A stretch of 64,000 bases of DNA from Anaeramoeba flamelloides. Its lineage: Eukaryota > Metamonada > Anaeramoebidae. Positions within the stretch are counted from its first letter, which is position 1; each line of letters opens with the position of its first letter. This document shows positions 49,304 through 61,918 of this stretch, in pieces. The notes beneath the pieces are model-generated. The model was given only the letters and a program-made list of their open reading frames with translations. It did not search any database and had not been told where the DNA came from. A program made the position numbers and the translations under genes. The DNA lies in the NCBI GenBank assembly GCA_027625915.1, contig JANTQA010000042.1, positions 6,398,001 to 6,462,000 of the forward strand, read 5' to 3'.

Positions 49304-50952
49304 TACGAAATAATTGTTTTTTTTTTTTTGATTTATTTTTAATAAATATGAATTAAACAAGATTATTTAGCATAAAATAATTGTTTTTTTTTAAAACTAT
49401 TTTAAAAAAAATACTGTTTTTTATAATGGTTGGTATTTATATTTTTTTTATTATTGTTCCATATATACACTCAATAAAATATTAAAAATCTATATAAAAA
49501 ATCCTAAAATTGTATTGGTTTTTTATTTTTTCAAATAATTAATACCGGAATTATAATTAAAAAAACATTTCCGTTTCGTTTACTATTACTTGTTTTAGTA
49601 TTATTGAAAAAACAAGTACTTTTATTCCAAAATTTTCATAATAAGTGTCATTTTTTACATAATGATAATTTTTTTTTTTTTTGGCAATGGAAAACATTAA
49701 AAGGTCTCTACGTTACCTAACACCCCAAATAACCGAATTGTTGTTTAAATAATTTTTTTTTTTTTTTGGGAATTATTATGAAAAGATTTTATGGTATAGA
49801 TTTTAGAAATAAAGGTAGTGAAAAATTATAAATTAAAAGTTCGAGAAGAAGCTCTACAATAAAAAAAAAAGTTTCGTATTTTTCAATATTGTGAAATTTC
49901 TCCTAGGTTTTTCTTATTTTTTTAAAAGTTTTTTTAAACATCAAAAACTTCTGCGTTTTTATGTGTTATATGACCTTACTTAACAAGAACAATTATTTTA
50001 ATTTTTCACCAAAATAACCAATTTTGTTTTATAAATAATTTATTCGTTACCTATAAAAGATATTTGACAATGTTATAGAAACTTTTTCTTTACTATTGAT
50101 TTTTATTTAATACAAACTAATATTATCCCTTAGAAGATAATATTAAATAAAAAAAAAATAAATTAAATGAAAAGAATAGGATTTTTTAATTGTAAAATTT
50201 GGATTTTTTTCAATAATTAATATATAATATTTAAATTATTTGGTTAATCATTTAATTAAATTATTATTCGATTTTTTTTCATTTTTAAAGTTTTTTTTAT
50301 TTTTTTATTTTTATTGAATTGGAAAGTTAATAAGAATATTACTTTAGAATAACAGATATTCTAAAAAAGTATAGAATTCTTTTTTTATAATAAATTAACT
50401 AAAATATAACTTTTCAAAAAATAAAGTTTTAAATAATTGATGAATATTTTACCCTTTATAAAGATTATTTGATTTTCCAATTTTAATAAAAGCAAACAAA
50501 GAAATCTTTGATACCTAACAGTTGGTTATGTGGAAAAAAAGAACTGCATTATTTTTTAGTAATCTCTAATTAGAAAAATAAAAAAAAGGGATAAAAGTTT
50601 TACAAAAGTCCCCACTTATCAAAAAGATTTATCTAAAAAATATTTTATATGAGAAAGAATGAGAGTTTTTATAATAAATATTATTTGAATTGAAAGTTTT
50701 TGACCTTTATTTCATCTCAGATTAACTAATATTTTTATTTTTAATATTTTTTACATTTTTTTAACAGTTACATTTTAAAATCTAATCAGAATACAAATAT
50801 AATTGTTTTTATGAGTAATTTGGATAAAAAATATTTATCAATATTCAAATTATAATAGATGGTTAAATTTAATTTTCATAAAGATTTTTTAAAAATTTTA
50901 ACCAACCAAAAAATTTATACAAACAAAAAAAAAAATTTTTTTTCATAAAGGA
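49304..50952. other. 3' flank of the ankyrin kinase, no gene seen
   Basis: AT-rich, with a possible AATAAA poly(A) signal at 49341-49346. TTAAAAGGTCTCTACGTTACC at about 49700 is a slightly GC-richer patch of unknown meaning. Confidence 0.4.
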
Positions 50953-52272
50953 GATTATAAGAGGTTTTGATGATAACATATATTATTATGATATAAACAA
51001 TAAAATAGTGATAGTATTAAAAAACACAATTAGTTTGACTTTATTGTGAAAAATCATAAAATCGCATATTCAGCATTATCGTGATAAAATAATTATATCT
51101 CGAAAAAATGAAAAATTATTTTTTTTAAAATCACCTTAAAAAAATCTCAAAATATCCACAAAGCCTTGAGACTTAACCAAAAATACTTTTCCCCTTGAAA
51201 AAGATTGAAAGTGTTTGTAAGGGTTATGAATTGTCTTCAAGTATTTGAAAATTGTGAAAGACAGAAAACTTTTCTAAACGGAATAAGTTTGTTGTGAAAA
51301 AAAAAATTGTTTTCTTTTCATTTTTTTTTTAACAAAATATAAAATCTCAAACAAATTTTATGACCATATTGATAATTATTTATTTCAACAATACACTTGA
51401 ATATAAAATAAATGTGTTTTCTTAAATGAGAGTTATTATCTTCACAATTTTAAATAGCCAAAAAGAATAAAGAATAATTTTACTTCTTATTGGTGATCGA
51501 TCAACCAAAAACCTCTAAACTCTAGTTGTGTTTTCTGTCCAATACAAATATACTAAAAGAAGAAGAATAAAAATAACAAGAATACAACAATTGTATAAAA
51601 AATCTTAATAATAGGTGATTATCTGGTTAGGTTGTTGTGAAATCTTTAGAAAAGTTATCCAACCCCTCTCAGCTTTCAGAGAATATTGCAAATATTTTCA
51701 TCCATGAACGCATTCTTTAAAGAACGAGTGAAAGGGTTGGTTGTTTTAAAAGCTAATTATTCAAGGAAATTTACAACACCATGACTAACTAAGAAATTTA
51801 TTTATTTCTCTATAGTTCTTATTGTTGTTGATCTAAAAGGATCGATACGTTTGTCAATCAAATCAAATGAAACACAAAAAAACTCTTTGATCTGATCCTT
51901 GATTGAATCAAGTATCTTTTTTGTTGTTTTTTCAAAAGAATAACTTTTTTTTCACCTAATCTGTATTTTCATCAAAAAAATTTTTTTGTAAAAATATTGT
52001 CAATTAGCCCAAAAACCATCAACTAATATATCGTGATTACTTTTTAATCGCGATATTTTGGCATTTATCACAATTTTTTAATAATTTTCTCGATTTTATA
52101 GAATATCGCGATTTGTTTATTTTATTTCGATAATATAGAATTATCGCGATTTTCTGATATATCGGGATTTTCTAAAATATCGGGATTTTCTGGTATATCG
52201 CCATTTGATAGAAATTATTGTAGTTTTTGTAACTTAATCCTGGATTAAGCATGATCTCACCAAAAACTCTAA
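50953..52272 (+). mobile_element. Family I element, copy 2
   Basis: About 1.3 kb, co-linear with 15185-16441. The left end is AGAGGTTTTGATGATAAC and the right end is the complement of AGAGTTTTTGGTGAGATC. The right flank is packed with ATCGCGATTT and ATCGGGATTTTCT units (about 52020-52210). Confidence 0.75.
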
Positions 52273-54447
52273 TAATTATAAATATCTATTTATTAATTAA
52301 AAATATTAAATTTTATAATTGAATTCAATAATTTTACAATTGAGATCAAGAAATAACCACCATAATAGATATGGATTTGTAATAGAAATTTTTTTAAAAA
52401 AATTGTACATAATGTTGACAATAAAAAAATTGTTAAATAATTGAAAATATTGATCACTTTTTTTTGAGGATAAGTCTTTCTTTGATAATATTTAATTAGT
52501 ATTTTTAAATAAAAAGAAACCATTAAACTTTAATGAAAATAATTTAACCATGACAGTTTGAAATGTTTTTTCAATAATTACAAAATGTAAAATTTATGAT
52601 TTTATACTTGATTTTATAAAAAGGGATATAAGTACAATTACATCTTCCTGGTAATTTAAAAGTCTTTCACAATAAAAATAACAATTATTATTATTATAAG
52701 TTTTTATATTTGTAACAAAAATCACTAAAAAGATTCTTCTGGTTATTGAGATTGATTTTAATTTCTTTGAAGTGTCTACGTTAATATTAATTCTTTTAAA
52801 TATATTTTATTTTAGTGAGACTTCAATAGTATTTAAAGGAATTTCAATTATTATTTTCTTTTCTTTTAAACAAAAGAAGTTTCTTTATAGTAAAAAGTTT
52901 TTACTGTGTCACATTTTTGTTAAATAAATTTATTACTATTTTTTCAATCAATAGACAGAAAAAAAATCAAAACTGAATTTATCAAAAAATTACAATAATA
53001 CATTTCAAGACTTTAATGTCAAAAAAAAAAAAGGGTAGGTACAAATTATTAAATAATAGAAGTCAAAATTTTAATATTTATATAACCAAAAAAGATTTTT
53101 TTGCAGATTTTTAGATAAAAACTAATATCTTAAACAAAATCACAATGTCTTATTCTGATAAATGGTTTAGCAGTCCTATTGAAATTAGTTTTAAAGAATA
53201 CAATCTCGAGGTTCAATTCGAATTTATGAAAAGAAACAACAAAAATAATCCTGTAACTCTATTTTTTACACCTTTTAAACTATTATGACAATCTGGTAAA
53301 ACATTTGAAAGCAATATTCAAATTTTTTTGTCTTTGAATTTTTACTGAAGAATAAAAAGTTTTTATAAACCAAATAAATACAACTAATAAATCTTTCGTT
53401 CTAAAGAAAAGGAATTCAATAACATCTTTTTTTTCTTCAAAAAAAACTGAATAAGAGAATTTAATGAAAATAGTATTTGAAAATTCATTTTTGGAATTTT
53501 TTTTGAAATATAAATTAATAGTCAAAAATTTTCAAAATAAAATTTTTAGAATGAAGAATTAAAAATTAAAAGGAGTTAAGAATGAGTAATAATTTTTATA
53601 TGGAACCTAAGACCAAGAAATAAATGATTTTTTCTGATTTTTATCTTGAAGAATTTTTATATTTACTATTATTTTCCAATTAATAAATGAAAATATTTAT
53701 TTCAATTTCTAAAATGAATTTTATTTATTACTGTTATAATAAAATTAACAGAGAAGGATTTTGTCTTGTGGTTCACTTAGGAAGTTATATTATGATCAAA
53801 AATATCATTTCTAAACGATTATTTAAATATTTTAGGGGTTTTGGCAAACTTATAAACTAGAAAAATATTTTGGAATGTGAACTAAAAACTTTCATTTTTT
53901 TAATTGGAAAATAATAGTATTTGATTTTCTTTTTTTTAAATTGGTCTGAAAATATATTATACTTGGATTTACACCACTCTTCAGTTTATTCACCTTCATT
54001 CTTTTAGTGTAAGAAATCCTTTTAATTATTCAGTTTCAATTTAACTATGCTACTCAAAATTTGTAATTTGTACTTACTCTCTTAATTTCTCAAATTAAAA
54101 GAAAATTTTCAATTCTGACAAACCGAAATAATAATTTACAAAAAACTCTCAACTTTTGTTCTGAACCTTAGGTCTTTAAACCGAATCCAATTTCTCATAA
54201 AATACGAAGAAGAGGTAAAAGAATGATTTGAGATCGTATAATCTTTAAGTCGAAGTAAAATTAATTACTCAACTGATAAACAAAAAATTCTCAACTTAAA
54301 GTAAAGTTAATTCTTTCGTTTCAAAGAGAACTATGCTCTTAACTCAAGAATTCAGTCAAAGAAAAATGTAAATTGACTTTTTTATTTTTTTAAAACCCTT
54401 CATAATTTTATTAAAGAAAATTCTCTTTAACAAAAACCGAATTAAAG
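52273..54447. other. Intergenic, with one small frame
   Basis: AT-rich. The frame 53145-53288 (plus) encodes 47 aa, MSYSDKWFSSPIEISFKEYN.., of balanced composition and unlike the surrounding translations. It could be a small gene or an orphan exon. No family recognised. Confidence 0.3.
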
Positions 54448-55071
54448 ATGCTTGAAAAAATTTGTAACACCGTTTGTTTGTTTGGGGTAATTGTGAGTTC
54501 AATTATTAGGGCAAAGTATCGTAACAAAAATAAATCACAAGTTGTCATGGATACATTGAGAAGAAGAGAGATTATTCTTTCTTCATTAACTCTGGTTGCA
54601 ACGTCTGCGTTACCTGTGTTTCATAACCTGACAAATCTCTTTCAACCTTTTTCATTTGATCTCCCAGCTGTCATCCGTATTTTTGCACTTTTTGTTTTCT
54701 TGCTTGGGCAATATCTCTTCATTTTGGCACACATCAGTCTTGGTACAATGTGGGCACCTCGTTTAACAATAAGAAAAGATCACAAATTAATTAGACATGG
54801 GATCTATAGATACCTAAGACACCCAATGTATTTGGCAACGTGGATTTTGGTTGTATCTCAGGGGTTCCTTCTTTCTAATTGGGGAATTTTAATCCTTGGT
54901 ACAGTCGTTTGGGCGATCCACTTCTTTTTAAGAATTGGCGAGGAAGAGTCCATGCTCGAACAAGAATTCGGCCGAGAATACCGTGACTATAAAGAAAAAT
55001 CAGGATCGTTAATCCCTTCGAATCCCTTCAAATTCTTGGCATTTTTATTTCAACCATGGAAAGACTGGTAA
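54448..55071 (+). CDS. Isoprenylcysteine methyltransferase (ICMT)/phospholipid methyltransferase family protein
   Basis: An intronless 207-aa integral membrane protein. Hydrophobic segments are at about 3-22, 44-66, 72-98 and 128-155. The C-terminal half has the family core: HKLIRHGIYRYLRHPMYLA (the RHP..L motif), then EEESMLEQEFGREYRDYKE, where the acidic patch and the Y..Y..K spacing match the S-adenosylmethionine-binding end of ICMT-like enzymes. Eukaryotic ICMT methylates prenylated C-terminal cysteines at the ER. The N-terminal half and the short length also resemble bacterial-type members whose substrate is unknown, so the substrate is left open. The lack of introns and a better-balanced base composition than its neighbours could reflect transfer, but this is weak evidence. 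Confidence 0.85.
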   Translation: MLEKICNTVCLFGVIVSSIIRAKYRNKNKSQVVMDTLRRREIILSSLTLVATSALPVFHNLTNLFQPFSFDLPAVIRIFALFVFLLGQYLFILAHISLGTMWAPRLTIRKDHKLIRHGIYRYLRHPMYLATWILVVSQGFLLSNWGILILGTVVWAIHFFLRIGEEESMLEQEFGREYRDYKEKSGSLIPSNPFKFLAFLFQPWKDW

Positions 55072-55834
55072 TTGTTTGGCTTTGTTATTCCTCAACAATA
55101 ACTTTGAAGATTCCAAGTTTTCTAAAAAAATTAACACTATATTTTGATAGGAGAACCTACAATTAGAACAAAAAAAACATCAATAAAAACAAATTTTTGT
55201 CTTTTATTTTTTTGACAACTTTTCCAAACTAAAGAAATCATTGTATAATTTTTGACATTTTTGAATGATTGGTTAGATAGAATTTGGTTGTACTCTATAA
55301 TTTCTCTTCTTTTAGGTCATAAGTCCTTCCTGCTCGATTTAATGGATCGTTTTGTTTTTTTGTTTTTTTTTTTTATTTTGTTGCTTTTTGGAATGATTGG
55401 AAAGGAAGTAAATGTTAGAAGAACCTTCGATTGAGTAAACGTTATACATGTTTGATGATATAAGGAGAAAAATAAACAGAAAACAGGAAGAAATAGTTCT
55501 ATAATTCAACTCGTATTTGAATAACAAATGGTAATTCATTTACACTTCCATTTCATATTTTTCTTTTCTTTTTAGTTTACTAAATTGGGCTTAAAATACT
55601 TCTAAAGAATTTAATTAAAAGGTTCTCATGACTACTCTTTGAATTAGGATTCACAAATATTGTCACTTCAAAACTCTCTCTTTAACAGATTAAGAGCTCT
55701 TGAGCACTTAACCCTTACCAATAAATCCTAGCACTCCTTAATTTCTTATCTTTTCAATCTCCTTTTCTTGTCTTTTTTTAGAAATACAAATTTTCTGCTT
55801 CACATTTTTTAAAGAAAAATTTATCCTTTGAGGT
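55072..55834. other. 3' flank of the ICMT-family gene
   Basis: No gene. The segment near 55150-55230 (TTAGAACAAAAAAAACATC..) resembles 5240-5310 and 11140-11210. A plus-strand frame at 55252-55434 is T-run translation. Confidence 0.4.
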
Positions 55835-56301
55835 ATAACTGTTGAGAAAAAACTGTTGGACACAGAAAAATAGTTGGACAGCATTTTTAATTGGGAACCT
55901 TACTGAAAATGATTTTTAATTTCAATCGTTTGTGAAATAACTAATGAAAATAACAATAATCTACTTATTAGAATATCCATTTAATGTAATTCTACTTTTT
56001 CAAAACCTTATCTCTTATACCCTAAAGCAAGTTTAAAAATTACCATTTTCAGTATTAATAGTAAACTTTACTAAAACTTGGATTTTGTTAAAATAGCATG
56101 ATCTACTTTAGTTATCAACCATACAAATGAGTATTCTACACAAACCACAGATAAATGAACTTGTAACACATTTAAACCTGGATTTATATAAAATTCACCT
56201 AGTTATCAATAGGATTTGATTTTCAATTTTACTAATGTTCCCAATTAAAAAAAAGGTTTCCAACCATTTTTCTGTGTCCAACATTTTTCTCTCAACAGTA
56301 A
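55835..56301. mobile_element. TIR element N
   Basis: About 467 bp with inverted arms of about 65 bp. The left arm is TAACTGTTGAGAAAAAAC then TGTTGGACACAGAAAAAT; the right arm is its complement. Both arms include AATTGGGAAC. Non-coding. Confidence 0.78.
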
Positions 56302-56364
56302 TCTAGGAGACATTATAACAAGGTAAAAAAACTCTATAAATAAATTTAGAGTTTCAGGAAGCAC

Positions 56365-57010
56365 CTAATAATGCCCACCAAGTGCCTAGCTTTTCAAAAT
56401 TTAAAAGAATATCAGTAAAATCAAAAATTTTACTCAATTCTTTTGAATTCTGGAAAAACTGAGAGTGTTTTTTTTTTAATTTAAAAAATAAAATGTAAAT
56501 TCTTTGAAAATTTCTTTTAATTTCTCAAATAAAAAAACCTAACTGCGGTTTTCTTGAGGTTTTCTGTTATATGTTAACTTTTCTAGGTTTTTTTGAGGTT
56601 TTCTATTTTATTTGTAAAGTGTTCTAGGTTTTTTTTTATTTATAGAAATAAACAGAAAATTTTAATAAATTTTCAGTTTATTTAAAAAACAAAAAAAAAC
56701 CTAACGAAAATCTATTGATTTTCCAAATGAACAGAAAAATCAAGAAAAACTACAATTAGTTTTTTTTTATTTTTGTTTTTGTTTCGAAAATCTATTGATT
56801 TTCTAAAGAAAACGAAAATTAAAAAATACATAACCAAAAATGCCTTCAAGTGCCATGTAGTGCCTAGGTTTTTTTTTAATTTTTGAAATGAAAAGAAAAT
56901 TTTGTAAAATTTTCTGTTTATTTCAAAAAGGAAAAAAAAAAACTAACGGCGTTTTTCCAGATATTTAATGAAAATGTTTGAAATTTTCTTTTTCTGGACT
57001 TAAAAAAAAC
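56365..57010. repeat. TGCCTAG / ATCTATTGAT short-repeat cluster, second block
   Basis: CAAGTGCCTAGCTTTTC, AGTGCCTAGGTTTTTTTT and two copies of GAAAATCTATTGATTTTC, interspersed with AAAAAACCTAAC/GTTAGGTTTTTT units. Related to 43700-43990 and 45920-46030. Confidence 0.5.
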
Positions 57011-57212
57011 ATAACTGCAAATAAGAGGTAAATTTGTTGAACAACTTCTCTTTATTAACAATAAAAATAATAATTTTTGAAGGTTTTAATTTACCAAAAA
57101 TTATATTTTTCAACTAAAAAGCCACTGAATTACCTCTAATTCTGGATTTTTTTCTGTTTTATTTTTTTTTATGAAAATCCTTCCTGTAGCATTAAATGTA
57201 TCTCGTAATTCT

Positions 57213-57247
<35 letters not shown>

Positions 57248-58775
57248 AGGTAATACTACTTTTAGTTTCAAAAACGCGAAAGATTTATAAAATCGCGTTT
57301 TTTCGATTTTTTTATATGTTTTTTTCGTTTCATTCGTGTTTTCGTTTTTTGTTTTTTGAAAAAGTCCTCGAAATAATTTGAAATCATACTTTTTGTTTCT
57401 GGGATATGAATAAACTCAAACGAAAAAACTTACAAACAATGAATGAAATGAAAAATATATATATACATAAAATATGGACATGGTGTAATTCCTTCAAAAG
57501 TGTTGAAAAACAATGGAAATTCACGATTTCCAATTTATGTGGGAGTTTTGCATTAATAACATCAAAATAGTTTGAATTTTGATTTTTGATTACTCAAAAA
57601 CAATTAAATTATATTTCTGTTTATAACTCTTGAAAATTATAAACCCTTTAAAGACTGGAAAAAGAAATTATTTTTTGAAAAAATTACTATTTGAGAAAGA
57701 AAAGTACGTCAATCTTTCACATTTTTTGTAATTCCATATTAGATCAGCTTGTCAAATTTTTTTGTATTGTGATTTTACCCCTTCTAAGTGAATTTTTTAT
57801 TGATCACTAAAAAAGTGTTTAAAATTATTAACTTAAAAAAATTTTTTTTTCACAATTCCTAATTTGTAAAAGATGATCAGTAATTTTTTCATCATATTAA
57901 TTCTCCTTTAACTTATCAGCTCGGTAATACACTTATTTTATTTTTTTTTGATACTTTAAAACCTGTTTTACCCCTATTTTTTTTAATAAGTTATCAATTT
58001 TTTCATTGTTTCTTGACATCTATTTCACAAGGAATCCTTGATTATCTTTTGTAGAATTATAATTTCATTTTTTATCATTTACCTTTTAATAATTGCTTTC
58101 AAAAAATTAATCTGTTACTTACTTTGTATAAAATGAAGACTTTTTATATTTTTTAAAAAATATTACACTGTTTAAATGGTGGAAAAAAATCAAAGAATAT
58201 CACAAGTAATAAACCTTTCACTTTATAATTAATTGTTGAGAATTATAATATGATTTTGAATTAAATTTAAATATTCTATTCTTATTGTTCTTTACTATAA
58301 CATAACAAGCGACTTTTCTGAACCAAAAAAAGATAAAATAAAAATACTCAATACACACGCAGAGAGTGATAAATTAAAGTGTCTGGTAAATATTATTTAA
58401 ATCATTAGTAATTGATGTGATTTACTTTTTTATTTACACTTTTATTTGTTTTTATGATCGATCAAAAAAATTTTTTTTAAATGTGTTTACTTTCACCAAA
58501 ATAAATTTTAATTCAATATTTTTTCGATAATTTCTTATTCTTTATCAAGCTAAAATAAATATTTACAATGAATTATTCTTCCCATTATTTTAATTATTTG
58601 GATATTTAATTTTATTATTATTTTTATTCGTTTTGATTATAATGTATTTTTGAGATATATTAAAAAAACTAAATACATCTTTAGTAAACAAAATTTTTCG
58701 AAAAAAATTGTTTAGTCTACACGTTCGATATACAGGAATTTCATACTTTATTATTTTTCATGTAAACAAAATTTT

Positions 58776-58812
<37 letters not shown>

Positions 58813-59265
58813 GGTGATATAGATATCCGAGAAACGAATTTTACGCGTCGCTCAGGCGTGCGCCAACGCGTTTCATGACATCAAAAAAATCGTCATACCT
58901 GTGATACATACATACATACATACATATATATATATATATGAGTTGAAGAAACTTTTAATTCCTAAAAAAAATCACCATAACCATTGCATAATTTCAAAAA
59001 GTGTGTAAATTGTACACACATTTATCAAAAATTTATTGTGAAACAAAAAAAAAAAAATTAAAAAATATAAAAGAAAAACGATTAGAAAGTGTTTTAAAAG
59101 TATTATTATTTATAATTAGTAGCGCTATTTTGTATTTTGCTATTGTAATGGGCTTTTAAGACCAAAATTAAAGAAAATTTAAAATTTTCAAATAAGTAAT
59201 ATATGGAAATCCATTTTATTAATATTAAAAGAAACAAAAAAAGAAAAAGAAAAAGAAAAAAAAAA
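57011..59265. other. Downstream region of GGH with microsatellites and a GC-rich island
   Basis: (TA)n tracts lie at 57214-57244 and 58780-58810, and a CATA/TA tract at 58903-58940. The GC-rich island 58811-58900 is described separately. The rest is AT-rich with no gene. Confidence 0.5.
58811..58900. other. GC-rich, potentially structured island
   Basis: About 90 bp with far more G+C than any neighbouring DNA. It contains ACGCGT twice (about 58842 and 58865), GGCGTGCGCC between them, and GAAACG/CGTTTC. Near-direct repeats CTGGTGATA and CCTGTGATA sit at its edges, and TA and CATA microsatellites flank it. No open frame or known RNA family recognised. Confidence 0.5.
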
Positions 59266-61918
59266 TTAGTTGTATTGCCAAATATAGGATTGTTCAAACC
59301 CTTCTTCTTCTGTGTATGTTGGACAAATTTTATACACTGTGTTGTTTGTAGATTCATTCTCGAAATGTTGGTTATTTTTTCTAGCTTCGTTAACTAGGAA
59401 GTTTCCAAAATATTGTGTAATCAGAATTGCATTATAATAGTGTGGAATATCCTTTTCAAAAAATAATTAAAAGAGGAATTTTTTTTTTAAAAAAACAATA
59501 AAAAGGTTTTAAGTTAATAATAAATTAAAATTTTAATTTACTTTTTTTTTTTAAGAACTAAATTCAGATGAAAGAAAACAGATTGAAAGAAAACACATTG
59601 TAAAAAAACAATAAAAGAAGAAAGTTTTTTTTTTTTTTTGAGTTAAAATGATTAAAATTTTTTTTAAAAAGCCAAATAATTTAAAATAATCCAAAAAAAT
59701 ATTAAAAATGTAAATCCACCGTTTTTATTTTACCCTACAATAACAAAAAATATTTGATTGGAAAAGAATATCAATCAAATTATGTTTCAGTCAAAGTAAA
59801 TTCGTTTTTTTCAATTAAAAAAATTGCAGTTAGGTTTTTAGTTGAGTACTAGATTTTTTTTTATTTTAAGAAATTAGAAGAAAAGAAAAAGGAGATCAGC
59901 ACGAAGTCAAGAAATTGGAATGGCACCAGATTCATTTTTTATAACGAAAGACAAATTATGCAAATCCTTTCCTTTTGACTGATTTAATATTTTGTAAAAT
60001 AGAAAAACAAAAATGGAAGAAGGGTTTATGAAACAAGCAAGTTCCCAATTGGAAAAATTTTTAAATTCACTAAATTGTTAAACTATGCGATGTGTGAAAA
60101 AAAACTTCTTGTTTTTTTTTTTTTGTTTCTCGCTCGGCATTGAATTCTCAAACTTTTTCACAGGAATATATATAAATATATTTTCATTCGCAAATATATT
60201 CATCAAATTAGAATTTAACTAATTACTGGTTTTTGCATAATAAATGGAAATTAATTTTCACTTCATTTCCATGTTTCTTTTCTTCTTCATTATTCTTTTA
60301 CAAATAGAGTTAACACAAGGAATAGATTATGATTTGAACACTATGCTTATTTGATTGTATCATTTTTTATGTTGCATATATTGGAAAAAAAAAAGGAATC
60401 CTAAATGAAAGGAATAATACTATTTGTGAATAAATAGAGGTTTTGATGATATCTATGCTTAAGTCACGATATAGTTCCAAAAACCGCGATAATTTCTACC
60501 AAATAGCGGTATTTTTGAAAATTGCGATAATATTGATTATCGCAATAATATGACAAATAACAATATACTATTAAATCGTGATAATTATTTAACAATAAAT
60601 AATAGAAAATTCTCAAAAAACCTTCAAAACAATTAGACCACATGAAAAAATAGATTAGAAAATTATTAACAAGGTTTTCGAGTATGGCATTTTATTTTCA
60701 AGGAAAATTTTTTCAAAAAACCTGATTTTTCCCGAACTTTTTTTTCATTTTTAAAGAAATCCGAGGAAACTCAAATAGACAAATTTCGTAAAATATATAT
60801 TTTTTCTAACATTATCTAAGTTGATAAATATTTGTAAGCATTCACTATCATCAGAAATAACAGAAATCACAGAAACGAGGACTGACAAATTTGGGAAAAA
60901 TATGAAATTTTTTCTTTCTTTGATCTTACTTGATAAATATTTGGGAAAATTACCAACATTGAAATCATGATAAAAACACCTCATACTTTGAATTTCAATT
61001 CTAATTGTAGCCCTTAAAACAGAAAACTAGATAAAAAATTTTAAAAATTCCTCACTTTTTTAAAATTGCTGAACAAATATTCTCCTTTCAACATTTTCCA
61101 TCAATTATTAAGCAATATTTGAAAATACATCAAGACACAAACTCAAAAAACAACAAAAGAAAAGATCAGAGAATAAAACTTACTTCATCTCCCCATTCAA
61201 ATAAATTTTTTTCAGGATGAAATTGTACACCATAAATTGGGTATTGGTAACCCTCAAAGGAAGATACAAATTTGTTTCCCTTTCTGCCCTTATTCCAAGA
61301 GATCATGCGCATAAAGCTATCCAATTTAGGTGAGTTCATGAAACTTTCTGTTGAGACACCATACCTGTGGTTGTTAAAGGTGACATTTTCTGTTGTTAAA
61401 ATTTGTTCAAGTTCAGACGTTAAGCCGCTCATTAGTCTTGAATCCCCCCAGCCTTGGGTTTTGGCTAATGGCAATGGTAAGTTTTCTGCGTCAACTTGGG
61501 ATAAGAGATCGGGGTTCTCTGACGCGAGAACGGACAAAATTTCAAATCCCAAACATGTCCCCCACAATGGGAAATATGTTCCTTCTTTATTCTTTTTAAT
61601 CACCTCATTATAAATGGTTTCGATTGTTGCCTTAAATGGATCTTCGTTCAGATCAACACCACCACCAGGGAATAAGACTCCGTTGACGTGGCTTAAGATG
61701 TCAAGGATTTCAGTTTCGGTGCTATCGTACTTGATTGGGTATGCCCTTCCACCTGAAGACTCAATCCATTTGACATACGAGGCTGCAATGTACTGGCCCT
61801 TAAGTGGATCTAAAGCATGGCTGTTTGGTTCTGTTAAAATCCCAATAACGGGCCGATTGTTGACACAAAATATTAGTGGTAATAGAACTAAAAGAACTAA
61901 GTAAAAGAGTTTTTGCAT
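59266..61918 (-). CDS. GGH: Gamma-glutamyl hydrolase, two exons
   Basis: Exon 1 is 61918-61184 (GAA|GTAAGT) and exon 2 is 59451-59266 (AAAAG|GAT). Phase 0, 306 aa, close to the usual about 318. Residues 1-18 are a signal peptide. The class-I glutamine-amidotransferase-like fold shows RPVIGILTEP, GVLFPGGG, the nucleophile Cys122 in WGTCLGFE, NHRYGVS, and the catalytic His234 in GVQFHPEKN. Exon 2 gives the expected family tail, ITQYFGNFLVNEARKNNQHF then CPTYTEEEGFEQSYIW. The enzyme removes gamma-linked glutamates from folylpolyglutamates in lysosomes or outside the cell. The intron of 1,732 bp includes a family I fragment. A poly(A)-like AATAAA lies at 59215-59220 on the minus strand. Confidence 0.95.
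60438..60620 (+). mobile_element. Family I terminal fragment
   Basis: It begins AATAGAGGTTTTGATGATAT, the terminal motif of family I, and continues with ATCGCGAT-like units such as ACCGCGATAAT and TTATCGCAATAAT. The rest of the element is not seen. It lies inside the GGH intron. Confidence 0.6.

Noticed and set aside
53160-53240. Possible tRNA: TGGTTTAGCAG and GGTTCAATTCG look like A and B boxes.
   Set aside because: The T-stem and acceptor stem do not pair, and a short open frame covers the region.
58811-58900. Possible hammerhead ribozyme (CTGGTGA followed by GAGAAAC).
   Set aside because: The core would need CTGATGA, stem II is too short, and stem III does not close properly.
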